This document shows, in pieces, positions 33,492 to 43,807 of a DNA stretch of 61,627 bases (position 1 is its first letter; every line of letters starts with the position of its first letter). Location of the stretch: positions 1-61,627 of the forward strand of contig NZ_BCVK01000005.1 in assembly GCF_001591705.1 (NCBI RefSeq), written 5' to 3'. The stretch comes from Lactococcus cremoris subsp. cremoris NBRC 100676. Lineage in GTDB: Bacteria > Bacillota > Bacilli > Lactobacillales > Streptococcaceae. A program made the position numbers and the translations under genes. The notes below the pieces were generated by a model. That model saw only the letters and a program-made list of their open reading frames with translations. It was not told where the DNA came from and did not search any database.

Positions 33492-33883
33492 ACAGTTTTC
33501 TATAAGCCATGTTTTGTTCCAGTTCAATCCATATCAATGAATCTCCCCTTCGATAATCATCTGTCTGCCAAAATTCTTAATTTCAGCCTCAACCACGCCT
33601 TCATTTGGGCTAGTCAAGTGCCCCGACCATAAGTTTGGGTTGCTCGCTTGAGGGGTTTACCACGTTCCATTCTTAGCGTTTCCACTAAGACTCGTCTCTA
33701 TGGCACTTTTACAGGCTATTCACGCATATCAAAAGACTTAGCGTTTTGGCCAGCCGTTAGGCATGACGCTCCTACCTAGGTTTATTGTTTGACCTAGCAC
33801 AATCACTGCGTGCATCTCAGCAACGCGCGAGCATGGACTTTCCTCACGATTCACAAAGAATCGCGCGATTATCCGAAAACTGT
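33492..33883 (-). ncRNA. rnpB: RNase P RNA, type B
   Basis: About 392 nt on the - strand. Ends pair as P1 (ACAGTTTTC at 5', GAAAACTGT at 3'). Hallmark GAGGAAAGTCCATGCTCGC near the 5' end and conserved 3' core are present. Ribozyme that matures tRNA 5' ends with RnpA. It accounts for the ORF-free 33,379-34,013 gap; the rest of that gap (33,884-34,013) contains its promoter side and nothing else recognised. Confidence 0.97.
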
Positions 33884-34013
33884 TTTTTCAAAAATTAAGC
33901 AGAACTATAAAGCTCTTTTCCAAAATCCTTGACTTCACAAATCTGTGAAGCTTGCTATTTCCCTTATTTCTAAGTCCACAGCAAAACATAAAACACTTTA
34001 AATTTTATATTTT

Positions 34014-34400
34014 TTAGTTGTTTTCACTAGCGATGCCATTAGGGACAAAAACAGCTTGTTCTAAACGATTGATTCGTTTGAGTAAATCAAAATTACTTGG
34101 ATTACGCATTTCCACTTTTGGTTTACTTGAACGTGCTTGAAGAACTTGGCTTGGATCAAAGCGTTGTGTATCATCAAGATTTGCTTGATTTGGTTTAGAA
34201 ACTTGCATTTCCAATTCAGCAATCTTTTTCTTCAAAAACTCATTTTCTTCTTGGAGACGCAATGTTTCTGTCTGATAAGTTTCATAATCAGCAATAACGT
34301 CATCAAGGAGTTCATCGACTTCTTCTTTATCGTAACCACGCATCTTTGTAGAGAAGTCTGCTTCATAGATATCTTTAGGCGTAAATTTAAATGTCGGCAT
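34014..34400 (-). CDS. gpsB: Cell cycle protein GpsB (DivIVA family)
   Basis: 128 residues. DivIVA-type N-terminal domain FTPKDIYEADFSTKMRGYDK with a coiled coil to about residue 70, variable linker, and C-terminal trimerising helix (FDLLKRINRLEQAVF). Cytosolic adaptor that couples peptidoglycan synthases and FtsZ-ring proteins to septation. Next to rnpB, rlmL and mapZ, a conserved division cluster. Confidence 0.95.
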   Translation of the reverse strand: MPTFKFTPKDIYEADFSTKMRGYDKEEVDELLDDVIADYETYQTETLRLQEENEFLKKKIAELEMQVSKPNQANLDDTQRFDPSQVLQARSSKPKVEMRNPSNFDLLKRINRLEQAVFVPNGIASENN

Positions 34401-34453
34401 TTTTACCTCTTCATCATCATTATAAAATGTCCATTATTTATGATAACAGATTT

Positions 34454-35458
34454 TCAGTTTTTTTTCAAGGTCAACTTGATTAATAGGATATCAAAAAGAT
34501 AAGCTTTATCAGCTGCACTCGTTTTTATCGCAAAATCGAGTTGAATTAAATCAGCAAGTCCTTTTTTTAAAGAACTCACTTGCAATCTTCGGACCAATTG
34601 ATTAGCCAATTTCACTGGATAAGGGTGCATTTTCAGATATGAAACCTGTTGATTTTCTTGCCAACCCTTTTCTTGAAAAAGTTTGACTTGCAAATACAAT
34701 CGATAAGAATTAGTCAAAATCGCTAAAATTTTAATTAAATCTTCTCCTTGTAAAGTTAAATCATGAACTAAATCACGCGCTTCATCAATTTTTCCTTTAA
34801 AAATTAAGTCAGTCAAGGCAAAGATATTATCTTGTAGTGATTTTGGAACTACTTTTTCTACATCATCTACCGTGACTTCACGCCCTAAAGCATAAGTTTG
34901 GACTAAATCAATATTTTGCTTCACTACTGAAAAACTGTCATTAGATTTGGCTGCAATTAGACTTAATACAGGTCGTGGCAGTGAAGTTTCATGACTAAAA
35001 TATTGAATGAGTTCTTGTGTTTTTAATTCCTGTGCTTCAAGCAAAGTTGCTTTGGCTTTTAGTTTTTTGACAACTTTTAGACGACTGTCCAATTTTCCAT
35101 AGAGTACCAACACAAGCTGGGTGGTTTCCGAAGGATTATCTAAAAAATTTTCAAAACGCTTAAGCTGTTTTTCATCTAAAATAGTTTTTTTAGCCGTTGT
35201 TAAATTGACCAAGTTTTCCAAAATAACTAGACGAGAATCAGAAAAGAAGGGAAGGGATTCCAAGTCTTCCAAGGCTAAATCGCTATTATTAGGCGTTAAG
35301 TCATAGTAGGATTGACTTAAATCTGTCGGTTCAAAATTTACAAAAGTCAATAACTGGCTTTTTAATTCTTGAACCATTTCTTTTGACTCACCAAAAATTA
35401 CTAAAATTTGAGAGAGCCCTTTTCTTTTGACTTCGTTAAATTCATCAAATACAGTCAT
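34454..35458 (-). CDS. holA: DNA polymerase III delta subunit
   Basis: 334 residues. AAA+-like clamp-loader subunit: ILVIFGESKEMVQELKSQLL at the N-terminus, LESLPFFSDSRLVILEN, and C-terminal DLIKILAILTNSYRLYLQVK and AADKAYLFDILLIKLTL collar region. Opens the beta clamp. Family usual length 330-345. Starts one codon after the upstream gene stop. Confidence 0.93.
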   Translation of the reverse strand: MTVFDEFNEVKRKGLSQILVIFGESKEMVQELKSQLLTFVNFEPTDLSQSYYDLTPNNSDLALEDLESLPFFSDSRLVILENLVNLTTAKKTILDEKQLKRFENFLDNPSETTQLVLVLYGKLDSRLKVVKKLKAKATLLEAQELKTQELIQYFSHETSLPRPVLSLIAAKSNDSFSVVKQNIDLVQTYALGREVTVDDVEKVVPKSLQDNIFALTDLIFKGKIDEARDLVHDLTLQGEDLIKILAILTNSYRLYLQVKLFQEKGWQENQQVSYLKMHPYPVKLANQLVRRLQVSSLKKGLADLIQLDFAIKTSAADKAYLFDILLIKLTLKKN

Positions 35459-35459
35459 A

Positions 35460-36038
35460 TTAATTCCTCAACAACATTATTAAAGCAAGTCCCACTAAAA
35501 CTATCACTAGAATAAGCAAAGCAAAACCTATGCAGCCAAACTTAAATAGCTTAGCAAAACTCGATTTTGCATTTCTGACAATCTCATTATCAGGTACGGC
35601 AACTCTTTCTTCGATAGATTTATATTTTTCGTTGGGGTCGAAAGTGGCATAAGCTCCACCAATAAATCCCTCATCTTCCGTCATTTGATTTCCGTGCAAG
35701 GCATCATTCCATGTAATTGGCCGATATGACTCCACTCCCGGAATAAATGTTTGAGAGGAAGTGATATTTTTATCTACTTTTAATTCTTCATAAAGTGCTT
35801 TAACTGGGGCTTTCATTCCACCCTTTAAGATTTCATCATCAGCAGGTCGATTCCAAAATTCTAAGCGCATATATAGCTGACCTAAAATTTGTAAAACAGG
35901 TTCTTTGCGCTCATTTAAAACCAAAGCATCCGCTAAAACATTTTTTTCCTTGCTTGAAAGTTCTTTATTTTGCTCATCTTCTCGTAAAATTTCATAGATT
36001 TGTAGAAAATAGTGACGATAATATAGTTCTTCACTCAT
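35460..36038 (-). CDS. Hypothetical protein with C-terminal membrane anchor
   Basis: 192 residues. Soluble helical N-terminal 160 residues ([20 protein letters not shown]), then one transmembrane segment at about 168-190 ([20 protein letters not shown]) with the C-terminus outside. Overlaps the ftsK stop by 4 bp and abuts holA, so it is part of that operon. No family recognised. A tail-anchored partner of the division apparatus is possible only by context. Confidence 0.75.
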   Translation of the reverse strand: MSEELYYRHYFLQIYEILREDEQNKELSSKEKNVLADALVLNERKEPVLQILGQLYMRLEFWNRPADDEILKGGMKAPVKALYEELKVDKNITSSQTFIPGVESYRPITWNDALHGNQMTEDEGFIGGAYATFDPNEKYKSIEERVAVPDNEIVRNAKSSFAKLFKFGCIGFALLILVIVLVGLALIMLLRN

Positions 36039-38302
36039 TCTTCTACTCCTCCAATAAATTCTCCATCCGGACTAACAAGGACTTTACGAGGAGTTGTTCC
36101 TTTAGCAGGACCAACAATTCCCTGCGCTTCTAGCTCATTCATCAAATCAGATGCGCGATTGAATCCAACTTTTAAAGCTCGTTGCAATTGAGCCGTTGAA
36201 GCTTTTTGAGCAATAATAACCATGTTTCTTGCCTCTTCAAACAACGGGTCTCCTGAGCCTGTATTTGAAGCCCCAGTTCCCACTTGGTTCTCATCCACTT
36301 CTCCAGGGTCAAAGCTTTCATCATATTGTGCCTCTGATTGATCTTTAATAAAGGTCACAACAGCTTCCACATCATCATCTGACAAGAAAGCTCCTTGCAA
36401 ACGAACTGGGTGGTTTTCGTCAATTGGTTTAAAAAGCATATCTCCGCGACCAAGTAATTTTTCCGCACCATTTGTATCTAAAATTGTTCGTGAATCTGTT
36501 CCAGAGGAAACCGCAAAAGTGATACGTGAAGGAACATTTGCTTTAATTAATCCGGAAATAACGTCAACAGATGGACGTTGGGTAGCCAAAATCATATGAA
36601 TCCCTGCCGCCCGTGCTTTTTGACCGAGTCGAATGATGGCATCTTCCACTTCTTTACTTGCAACCATCATCAAATCGGCCAACTCATCAACAATAACGAC
36701 AATCAAAGGAAATTCAAGCATTTTTTCATCTGATTCCGCATTGTATTTTTGAACTTTCTCATTGTAACCAGCAATATTTCTGACACCATAACGGCTGAAA
36801 AGTTCATAACGTTCTTCCATTTGGTCAACAACTTTTTGAAGCGCTCTGGAAGCTTTGCGAGGATTGGTTACCACTGGAATCAATAGATGAGGTATATCAT
36901 TATAAACAGATAATTCAACCATTTTAGGGTCAACCATCAAGAATTTGACTTGGCTAGGCAAAGCCTTCATCAAAATTGAAGTAATAATTCCATTAACTGC
37001 AACTGATTTACCAGAACCGGTCGATCCTGCAACCAATAAATGGGGCATTCTAGTTAAATCAAAAGTTCGAATTCCACCATCTAAAGACTTACCAAGCGGA
37101 ATTTCAAGGAGTTTACTAGGATTAGTTTTACCTGCTTCCCACATCTCACGAAAACCAACCATTGCAACTTCAGCATTTGGAATTTCGACACCAACTAAAG
37201 ATTTACCAGGAATTGGCGCTTCAATCCGAATATCTTTTGCTGCTAAAGCAAGGGCTAAGTCATCTGACAAATTAACCACACGAGAAACTTTTGTACCGGT
37301 TGCTAATTTGATTTCATATTTGGTAATTGATGGACCAACAACTGCTGATTCAACATTGGCACCTATTCCAAAAGATTTGAATGTTTCTTCTAAAATCCCA
37401 ATATTCTTGCGGACATTTTCCCGTTCACCTGATTGATTTTTGACAGGGACTTCGGCTAATAAATCAATGGTTGGTAGTTTATAATTTCCATTGTAATTAT
37501 TAGTATTCATGAAATTCACTGGTTCATCATCGACTGGATTTTCTTCTAAAACTGGATTTTCATTTTCTTCAAAAGGCGCTTCTGGAATATTGATTGGAAT
37601 TTCCACAGGTGCTGAGGTAAATAATGAGTTTTCGGCTTCAGGCAAAATAGTTTGTGGCTCCGGTATTTCTTTTTCTTCTTCCAGTTTTTTAAGAGCTTTG
37701 ACGGCTTTTTTAGCTTCTACTTTTTCTGCACGTTTTTCTTTCCATTTTGCTAAACGCTGATGCAAATCTTCACGCATTTTAGGAAAGAGCCCTGGAATCA
37801 TGAGATAAATAGCAACAAGCCAGAGAACAGCAGCAATAATATAAACCCCTATTACTGAAAACAAGGATTTGGCGGGTTCAGTAATGATTGCTCCGATAAG
37901 TCCTGAACCAACAAAATGAATCACTCGACCGGCTGTTAAATCAGACCAAATAAGATGGAAAGTTTCATTAAGTCCCTGATGAAGTCGAATTTGAAAGACA
38001 AACATTAATCCAATAAAAGTTAAAATAATAGCTGGAATAATTCTTTTATTTTCTTTCAAAAATTGCTTACGAAAAACTGATAGAATCATTATTGCTGCCA
38101 CTAAGAGAAGAAAAATAATGGCAAGTGAACCAATAAACAGGCGAACAATATTATAAAGTAAGATTCCAACAATCCCTAAGCGAGCAAGGGCAAATAAGAT
38201 TAAAAGAAGCCCAACAAAAAAAGCAATCATTTTCCTTGTTGCGGCTTTTTTCTGTAGTTCTTTTTTGGTATTTCTTCTAGTTGTTTTTTTCTTTGCAGGC
38301 AT
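36035..38302 (-). CDS. ftsK: DNA translocase FtsK/SpoIIIE
   Basis: 755 residues. Basic N-terminus, four transmembrane helices within about 25-170, an acidic/Pro linker (about 215-275), motor domain with Walker A GSTGSGKS and Walker [14 protein letters not shown], and the C-terminal gamma winged helix ([20 protein letters not shown]). Pumps chromosomal DNA through the septum and directs dimer resolution. Overlaps the downstream membrane-anchored gene. Confidence 0.96.
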   Translation of the reverse strand: MPAKKKTTRRNTKKELQKKAATRKMIAFFVGLLLILFALARLGIVGILLYNIVRLFIGSLAIIFLLLVAAIMILSVFRKQFLKENKRIIPAIILTFIGLMFVFQIRLHQGLNETFHLIWSDLTAGRVIHFVGSGLIGAIITEPAKSLFSVIGVYIIAAVLWLVAIYLMIPGLFPKMREDLHQRLAKWKEKRAEKVEAKKAVKALKKLEEEKEIPEPQTILPEAENSLFTSAPVEIPINIPEAPFEENENPVLEENPVDDEPVNFMNTNNYNGNYKLPTIDLLAEVPVKNQSGERENVRKNIGILEETFKSFGIGANVESAVVGPSITKYEIKLATGTKVSRVVNLSDDLALALAAKDIRIEAPIPGKSLVGVEIPNAEVAMVGFREMWEAGKTNPSKLLEIPLGKSLDGGIRTFDLTRMPHLLVAGSTGSGKSVAVNGIITSILMKALPSQVKFLMVDPKMVELSVYNDIPHLLIPVVTNPRKASRALQKVVDQMEERYELFSRYGVRNIAGYNEKVQKYNAESDEKMLEFPLIVVIVDELADLMMVASKEVEDAIIRLGQKARAAGIHMILATQRPSVDVISGLIKANVPSRITFAVSSGTDSRTILDTNGAEKLLGRGDMLFKPIDENHPVRLQGAFLSDDDVEAVVTFIKDQSEAQYDESFDPGEVDENQVGTGASNTGSGDPLFEEARNMVIIAQKASTAQLQRALKVGFNRASDLMNELEAQGIVGPAKGTTPRKVLVSPDGEFIGGVEE

Positions 38303-38481
38303 TTTTTTACTTTCACTAAGAGTTTGAGATTACTGACAGACTTGTCAGTCAAATTATTATTTTTAAATGGTTTATTTTGAATATTCGTTTTGTGCAAATA
38401 CTAATGACAGTCTTGTCAGTATTTTGAATCATTTAATTAAAATGATGGATAATTCCACTTACAATTATATCATAAATTTGA

Positions 38482-38487
38482 TACAAT
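38482..38487 (+). promoter_or_regulatory. -10 box of the HAD gene, leaderless spacing
   Basis: TGaTACAAT with only 6 nt between -10 and ATG 38494, so the transcript should begin at or next to the start codon. No RBS is present. Confidence 0.7.
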
Positions 38488-38493
38488 AATTTT

Positions 38494-39279
38494 ATGGAAA
38501 ATATCAATGATTATAAGGCTTTGGCCTTCTTCGATTTAGACGGAACTTTGCTTAACAGTCAAAGTAAACTTGAACAAGAAGTCATTGAAGGAATTCACCG
38601 CATTCGTGAAAATGGTGTCTTGCCTTTTATTGCCACTGGTCGTGGTCACTTTGAACTGGATGAAATTATGGCTACAACAGGGATTACTGGAGCTATTGCT
38701 ATGAACGGTCAGTACATTGTTTTAGAAGGTGAAACAATCTATAAGGAAGAAATTCCAACGGCAAGTGTTGAAAAATTACTAGATGCCGCACAACCCCATT
38801 CAGAAGCCCTTTCTTTTTACGATAGCCAAGGTTATTGGGTGAGCGAACTCACTGATTTAGCTAAAAGAGCCTATTCTTACACTCACATGCCAATGCCTCA
38901 AGTAGATGCTAGACGTTATCTTTCCCAAGAAGTCAACATGCTTTTGGTTTTAACGAATCATCTCAGTCAGGTTGAGTATTATAAAGAACAAGTGCCTGAA
39001 CTCAACTTTTTCATGAATTCTCCTAGTTCAATTGATGTGACAAATAGCACAACTAATAAAGGCACGGGAATTAATCATGTCAAAGAAGTTTTGAATTTCA
39101 CTGGTCAAACCTTTGCTTTTGGCGATGGGCGTAATGACCTTGATTTATTCAAAGCTGCTGACCACAAAACGGCAACGGGAAATGCAGTGCCAGAACTAAA
39201 AGAACTAGCTGATTTCATCTCTACTGAGAATACAAATCATGGAATCATCAATGCATTCAACCATTGGGGAATCTTATAA
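38494..39279 (+). CDS. HAD-superfamily Cof-type sugar phosphatase
   Basis: 261 residues. Motif I FFDLDGTLLNSQ (nucleophile Asp), motif II FIATGR, motif IV FGDGRNDLDLFKAA; a Cof-type C2 cap lies between. Hydrolyses small phosphorylated metabolites (family level). The mRNA appears leaderless (see promoter). Followed by a TTACTGACA-type bidirectional terminator. Confidence 0.9.
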   Translation: MENINDYKALAFFDLDGTLLNSQSKLEQEVIEGIHRIRENGVLPFIATGRGHFELDEIMATTGITGAIAMNGQYIVLEGETIYKEEIPTASVEKLLDAAQPHSEALSFYDSQGYWVSELTDLAKRAYSYTHMPMPQVDARRYLSQEVNMLLVLTNHLSQVEYYKEQVPELNFFMNSPSSIDVTNSTTNKGTGINHVKEVLNFTGQTFAFGDGRNDLDLFKAADHKTATGNAVPELKELADFISTENTNHGIINAFNHWGIL

Positions 39280-39281
39280 TA

Positions 39282-39320
39282 AAAAAAGTTACTGACAAAA
39301 TATCTGTCAGTAACTTTTTT
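39282..39320. terminator. Bidirectional terminator of the TTACTGACA type
   Basis: AAAAAAGTTACTGACA ... TGTCAGTAACTTTTTT serves the HAD gene (+) and the convergent membrane protein gene (-). Confidence 0.9.
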
Positions 39321-39711
39321 ATTTATTTTCGAGTACTTCTCGTCTTCGATAGACAAAAGCTAGAATGAAACAAATGGCAACTGGTAAAGTTAAAATTAAA
39401 CCTGCTCCGTTAAAAACTGAGGCGAGTCCGTAAAAAATTCCAACGACTAAGAAATAAATTCCCCAACCTTTTTCTTTATTCAACCTAGCAAAAGCTATCC
39501 AATTAAGTACAAGCAAAGCGATTAAAATTAGTCCCGCAATCATTGCTGCTGTAGATAATAAGTTTTTATCAAATCCAGCATCTTGAAGTTCTGTCATAAT
39601 TTCTGAACCAGTTTGCATGGAAATAATCATCCAAAAACTAAGGAGTCCCAGCAGAACAAGAATTGTAAAAATGATTGACCCAATAAGAGCAAATATTTTT
39701 GATTTAGTCAT
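39319..39711 (-). CDS. Four-helix membrane protein (DUF4064-like)
   Basis: 130 residues with four hydrophobic segments at about 7-30, 55-76, 83-100 and 102-120, ending in a basic YRRREVLENK. Size and pattern resemble DUF4064 proteins of lactic acid bacteria. Function unknown. Convergent with the HAD gene. Confidence 0.65.
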   Translation of the reverse strand: MTKSKIFALIGSIIFTILVLLGLLSFWMIISMQTGSEIMTELQDAGFDKNLLSTAAMIAGLILIALLVLNWIAFARLNKEKGWGIYFLVVGIFYGLASVFNGAGLILTLPVAICFILAFVYRRREVLENK

Positions 39712-39848
39712 TTTTTCTCATTTCCTTTTTTATTTTTTAATTATAACATTTTTAAGCCAACAAAAAAAATCCGCCTCAAAGAGCGGATTCCTAAAAATCT
39801 TGTCAGTAATGATTTAATTTTTAAATTTACTGACAGAATTTCAATCTA

Positions 39849-40829
39849 TTATTTTAAAGCTTGAGCAGCTGTGATGATTGCAAGTTTATAAACATCTTCT
39901 TCGTTACAACCGCGTGAAAGGTCAGAAACAGGCGCATTCAATCCTTGTAAGATTGGGCCAATGGCTTCAAAATTACCTAGACGTTGCGCAATTTTGTATC
40001 CAATATTCCCTGATTGAATGTCTGGGAAGATAAAGACGTTTGCACGACCAGCAACTTCTGAATCAGGTGCTTTTTGACGTGCAACAGCTGGGACAAAGGC
40101 AGCATCAAATTGAAGTTCCCCATCAATTTCAACTTCAGGGTGACCTTCTTTAACTAGTGTTGTTGCTTCAACCACTTTATCCACATCTTCTGATTTACCA
40201 GAACCTTTAGTTGAGAATGAAAGCATCGCAATTTTAGGGTCAATATCAAAGAGTCTTGCAGTTTCGGCTGAGGCTACGGCAATATCAGCAAGTGTTGGAG
40301 CATCAGGTTTGATGTTAATTGCACAGTCACCAAAAATATATTTTTCATTGTCATCACGACCACGAACCATAATAAAGGCACCAGAAACTGATTTTACTCC
40401 TGGTTTTGTTTTAATGATTTGGAGAGCCGGACGAACAGTATCAGCAGTTGAATGAATTGCACCAGAAACCATTCCGTCAGCAATTCCCATATAAACAAGC
40501 ATTGTTCCAAAGCAATTTGGGTCTTTCAAAATTTCTTTTGCTTGTTCTTCTGTAACTTTACCCTTGCGACGTTCAACAAATGTTTCTGTCATTGTTTCAA
40601 AACGTCCACAATTTTCTGGGTCGTAAATCTCAAAGCCTTCTGGGTTAATTCCACGTGAAATCAATGTTTCAGTGACTTCTTTGACATTTCCAATAAAGAC
40701 AGGTGTAATCAATCCATCGGCATTAAGACGATTTGCAGCACCTAAAATACGTGCATCAGTTCCTTCAGGAAAGACAATTTTTAAGTCTTTTCCACTAATC
40801 TTTTGTTTCAGTGATTCAAAAAGTTCCAT
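39849..40829 (-). CDS. pta: Phosphate acetyltransferase
   Basis: 326 residues. Converts acetyl-CoA and phosphate to acetyl phosphate, first step of the acetate/ATP branch. PTA_PTB signatures: IVFPEGTDARILGAANRL, GMVSGAIHSTADTVRPALQI, MLSFSTKGSGKS and the C-terminal GPILQGLNAPVSDLSRGCNE. About 75-nt leader with two small hairpins (CCGC/GCGG, GGTTA/TAACC). Extended -10 TGgTATACT upstream. Confidence 0.97.
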   Translation of the reverse strand: MELFESLKQKISGKDLKIVFPEGTDARILGAANRLNADGLITPVFIGNVKEVTETLISRGINPEGFEIYDPENCGRFETMTETFVERRKGKVTEEQAKEILKDPNCFGTMLVYMGIADGMVSGAIHSTADTVRPALQIIKTKPGVKSVSGAFIMVRGRDDNEKYIFGDCAINIKPDAPTLADIAVASAETARLFDIDPKIAMLSFSTKGSGKSEDVDKVVEATTLVKEGHPEVEIDGELQFDAAFVPAVARQKAPDSEVAGRANVFIFPDIQSGNIGYKIAQRLGNFEAIGPILQGLNAPVSDLSRGCNEEDVYKLAIITAAQALK

Positions 40830-41024
40830 TTTAACAATATCCCTCGGTTACAAGTTTCCTATAACCCACCGCTTTAAGTTGCGGATTTCCTTTCTGCAAT
40901 TGTTACGAATTAAGTATACCATACTTTCACAAAAAAAGTAAGCATTACCATTATTGCTATTTAAGGACAAGAAGCGCTTTTATTTCAGTAATTTTTCACG
41001 ATATTCACTAAATAAAAATTAAAA

Positions 41025-41046
41025 ACTGTCAGCAGACAGTTTTTTT
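41025..41046. terminator. udk terminator
   Basis: ACTGTC-AGCA-GACAGT with T6 on the + side and TTTTAATTTTT on the - side. Confidence 0.75.
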
Positions 41047-41665
41047 AGTCATTTAGAATACTAGCAATTTTTGTCGTTATAATATCGACACCAACTGTAT
41101 TAGAAACACCTTCAGGTATAATGACGTCAGCATATCTCTTAGTAGGTTCAATAAACTGATGGTACATTGGCTTGACAGCTTCTAGATATTGTGTAATTAC
41201 TGAGTCTAGAGTTCTTCCTCTTTCCTCAATATCTCGGCGAATTCGACGAATGATACGCACATCATCATCAGTATCCACAAAAATTTTGATATCCATTAAG
41301 TCACGCAAACGCTCATCTTCTAAAACCAAAATTCCTTCAACAATCAAAACATCAACAGGCTCTTGACGGTAAGTTTCTTGAGAGCGAGTATGCTTAGCAT
41401 AATCATAAATCGGGATGTCAACCGCACGTCCGTATTGAAGCTCTTTTAATTGAGCAATTAAATAATCTGTATCAAAGGCTAAGGGATGATCATAGTTCGT
41501 TTTTGTTCGTTCTTCAAAAGTCAAATGCGATTGGTCTTTATAGTAGCTATCATGCTCAATCATCGCAATTCTTTCATTTGAAAAAGTTTCTAAAATAGCA
41601 TGTGAAACACTTGTCTTTCCACTTGCCGAACCGCCAGTGACACCAATAATCAACGTTTTCTTCAA
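41045..41665 (-). CDS. udk: Uridine kinase
   Basis: 206 residues from TTG 41665 ([20 protein letters not shown]), supported by GGAG 8 nt upstream. The open frame extends 69 nt further but without family similarity. P-loop [19 protein letters not shown] and the [11 protein letters not shown] lid. Phosphorylates uridine and cytidine in pyrimidine salvage. Confidence 0.95.
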   Translation of the reverse strand: MKKTLIIGVTGGSASGKTSVSHAILETFSNERIAMIEHDSYYKDQSHLTFEERTKTNYDHPLAFDTDYLIAQLKELQYGRAVDIPIYDYAKHTRSQETYRQEPVDVLIVEGILVLEDERLRDLMDIKIFVDTDDDVRIIRRIRRDIEERGRTLDSVITQYLEAVKPMYHQFIEPTKRYADVIIPEGVSNTVGVDIITTKIASILND

Positions 41666-41862
41666 AATCAAATCTCCAAATTTTCTTCTATATATTCTAC
41701 CACAATTTTTGGGCTTTTTGTCATCAACTGACAATTTTTTATTTTTTAAGCGTTCACATCAAAAACTCTTAATTTTACTGACAAAAGCTCTTAATAAGTG
41801 ACATAGAATCTTTTGAATTCTTATTTTTATAATTTATTTACTTAAAATTCAATAGTAGAGCA

Positions 41863-41891
41863 ATGACCTTTAAGAAAAAATTTGATATAAT
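41863..41891 (+). promoter_or_regulatory. Promoter of the Gfo/Idh pseudogene
   Basis: -35 ATGACC (41863-41868), 17 bp, TGaTATAAT (-10 at 41886-41891). The rest of the udk-to-here gap shows TACTGACA remnants only. Confidence 0.7.
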
Positions 41892-41961
41892 AGAACAAGA
41901 TTTTAACAGAAATTTAGAATCTTCTAACGAAGATTTCTGTCCACCTATAAAGGAGAATTTG

Positions 41962-42942
41962 ATGCTAAAACTTGGAGTAATTGGAACGAGCTGGATTGCT
42001 CGCTCATTTATTGATGCCGCACATATGACTGAAAAATTTCAGTTTTCTGCTGTTTATTCACGTCGTCTTGAATCCGCTGAGCAGTTTTCTGCCGATTTTG
42101 AAGCAATTGAGAAATTCGATAATCTTGCTGATTTTTTCAAAGCTCCACTTGATGTCATCTACATTGCTAGTCCAAACGCTCTTCACTTTGAACAAGCAAA
42201 ATCCGCAATTCTAGCTGGCCATAATGTTATTGTTGAAAAACCAGCTTTCTCAAATCCTACTGAATTGACAGAAATTATTGGGCTTGCAAAAGCAAATAAT
42301 GTCTTCTTCTTTGAAGCTGCTCGTAATATTCACTAACATTCATTTTCCATCATCAAAAATTTTCTTGCTGACAAAACAATCAAAGGGGCCGATTTTACTT
42401 ATTCAAAATATTCGTCAAAAATGGCTCCCCTCTTAAAAGGTGAACTTCCAAATAAATTCAATCCTAAATTTTCAGGTGGACTTTTAGCTGACCTTGGTGT
42501 TTATCTCTTGTACGCTGCAATTTTCTGGTTTGGAAAACCCCAAAAAGTAACTTATGACGCCGTTATACTTCCTTCTGGAGTAGACTTAGCAGGTGTCGGT
42601 ATTCTTGACTATGAAGATTACAAAGTTTCCATCAAATGTGCTGGAAACGTAAATAGCTATCTTCCTAGTGAAATCTATACAACTGATGGAACTTTGATTT
42701 TGGATGGCGTTAATGCGATTACTTCAGCCAAATTCATTGCTATGGATGGTTCAGAATCTACAATTGACATTGAAGCCCCAAAACATTCTCTTTATGATGA
42801 AGCTCTAGATTTTGCCCATATTTTAGAAAACAAAGATTTTACTGCAAGCTATGAACTGCATCAATTTGCCAATGAAGTTTCTGAAACCTCATATCAAATG
42901 CGTCAAAGTGCTGGCATCGTTTTTGATGCTGACAATAAATAA
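41962..42942 (+). pseudogene. Gfo/Idh/MocA-family oxidoreductase with an in-frame stop
   Basis: Starts at ATG 41962 (AAAGGAGAATTTG upstream). Rossmann motif LGVIGTSWIARSF, then VIYIASPNALHFEQAKSAIL and GHNVIVEKPAF, the family dinucleotide and catalytic EKP motifs. A TAA at 42334-42336 follows EAARNIH. The same frame then continues HSFSIIKNFLADKTIKGADF to a normal C-terminus at 42942. One substitution (for example GAA or CAA to TAA) explains it. Full length would be 326 residues. NAD(P)-dependent sugar or diol oxidation is the family role; the substrate is unknown. Confidence 0.92.
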
Positions 42943-42952
42943 ATTCCTTTAA

Positions 42953-42993
42953 AAGTTACTGACAGAAATATTTTTTAAGTCTGTCAGTAACTT
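42953..42993 (+). terminator. Hairpin of the TTACTGACAG type before tRNA-Arg
   Basis: AAGTTACTGACAG (42953-42965) pairs with CTGTCAGTAACTT (42981-42993); no U-tract follows, so it may be a processing or weak termination signal. Confidence 0.6.
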
Positions 42994-42999
42994 ATCTCT

Positions 43000-43072
43000 G
43001 GTCTCTTAGTTAAATTGGATATAACTACCGCCTCCTAAGCGGTGATTGCCAGTTCGATTCTGGCAGGGGCCA
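43000..43072 (+). tRNA. tRNA-Arg (anticodon CCU)
   Basis: 73-nt cloverleaf. Acceptor GGTCTCT/AGGGGCC with G-U pairs, anticodon stem ACCGC/GCGGT with loop CTCCTAA (CCT), T-arm GCCAG-TTCGATT-CTGGC, discriminator A. CCA is not encoded. Confidence 0.95.
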
Positions 43073-43081
43073 TCTAAATAA

Positions 43082-43113
43082 AAAAGAACACCAAATCTGG
43101 TGTTCTTTTTTAT
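43082..43113 (+). terminator. tRNA-Arg terminator
   Basis: AAGAACACCA-AATC-TGGTGTTCTT with T6. Confidence 0.9.
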
Positions 43114-43207
43114 ACTCAATCGATTACCAATTAACTTGACAATGATTGTTATGAGCCGCTAAGTTTGATTTATTGTTCAAATATTAAAAGACGAATTTTA
43201 TCAATGC

Positions 43208-43807
43208 TTAGTTATAAACTACCCAACTACCTGCTGGAAGTTTGCTTGCCATTGCAATTTGTTCAGCCAGAGTCATACCTGCGTATTCACCATGACCCAA
43301 TAATTGGAAGGCACCGTAAGCACCTGAACTTGAATTCACACTATCAGCCATCCCATTTGATTCATGAGTGATGATATAAGCCCATTCACTAGCAGAATAG
43401 CCCGCTGCATTAGCTGTATTCGATGCCATATAATTAGCAAGAGCTTGGATGTCAATTTGTCCAGAAGTTTGGCTCGTATTAAGCCCACCAGAAACACTTT
43501 CTGCTGCTTGAGCAGGTGCAGCTGATGTAACTTTAGTAGGTTGTTCTTCAGTAGTCTTAGCAGTAGCAGAAACTTGTGTTGTTGTTCCTGTCAGAATATT
43601 ATTAACTTCTGTTTGGATTGCTTTTACATCAAAACCTTTTGTTTTAAGGTTAGTGACACGAGCGTCTCCATTACCGTAATTTCCGTTAATAACTTCTATA
43701 GCAACTTCATGAGTTGATTTAGGTGTATCCGCATGAGCGATTCCGCCCCCAATAAACATGAATGATGCAACTAATCCAGTTGAAATAGCAACTTTACTTA
43801 ATTTCAT
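43208..43807 (-). CDS. Secreted cell-wall hydrolase, Cpl-7-like plus transglycosylase-like domains
   Basis: 199 residues. Sec signal peptide 1-27 (cleavage near AHA-DT). Residues about 33-72 (VAIEVINGNYGNGDARVTNL ... KAIQTEVNNIL) match a Cpl-7 wall-binding repeat. Ser/Thr/Ala linker about 75-115. C-terminal transglycosylase-like domain with catalytic-type Glu in AYIITHESNG, GAYGAFQLLG and final WVVYN. Muramidase-like cleavage of peptidoglycan is inferred from these domains. Preceded by a leader of about 250 nt (see next feature). Confidence 0.82.
   Translation of the reverse strand: MKLSKVAISTGLVASFMFIGGGIAHADTPKSTHEVAIEVINGNYGNGDARVTNLKTKGFDVKAIQTEVNNILTGTTTQVSATAKTTEEQPTKVTSAAPAQAAESVSGGLNTSQTSGQIDIQALANYMASNTANAAGYSASEWAYIITHESNGMADSVNSSSGAYGAFQLLGHGEYAGMTLAEQIAMASKLPAGSWVVYN

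Noticed and set aside
36945-37436. 163-codon + strand ORF inside ftsK
   Set aside because: Mirror frame of a conserved ftsK motor region; no initiation signals.
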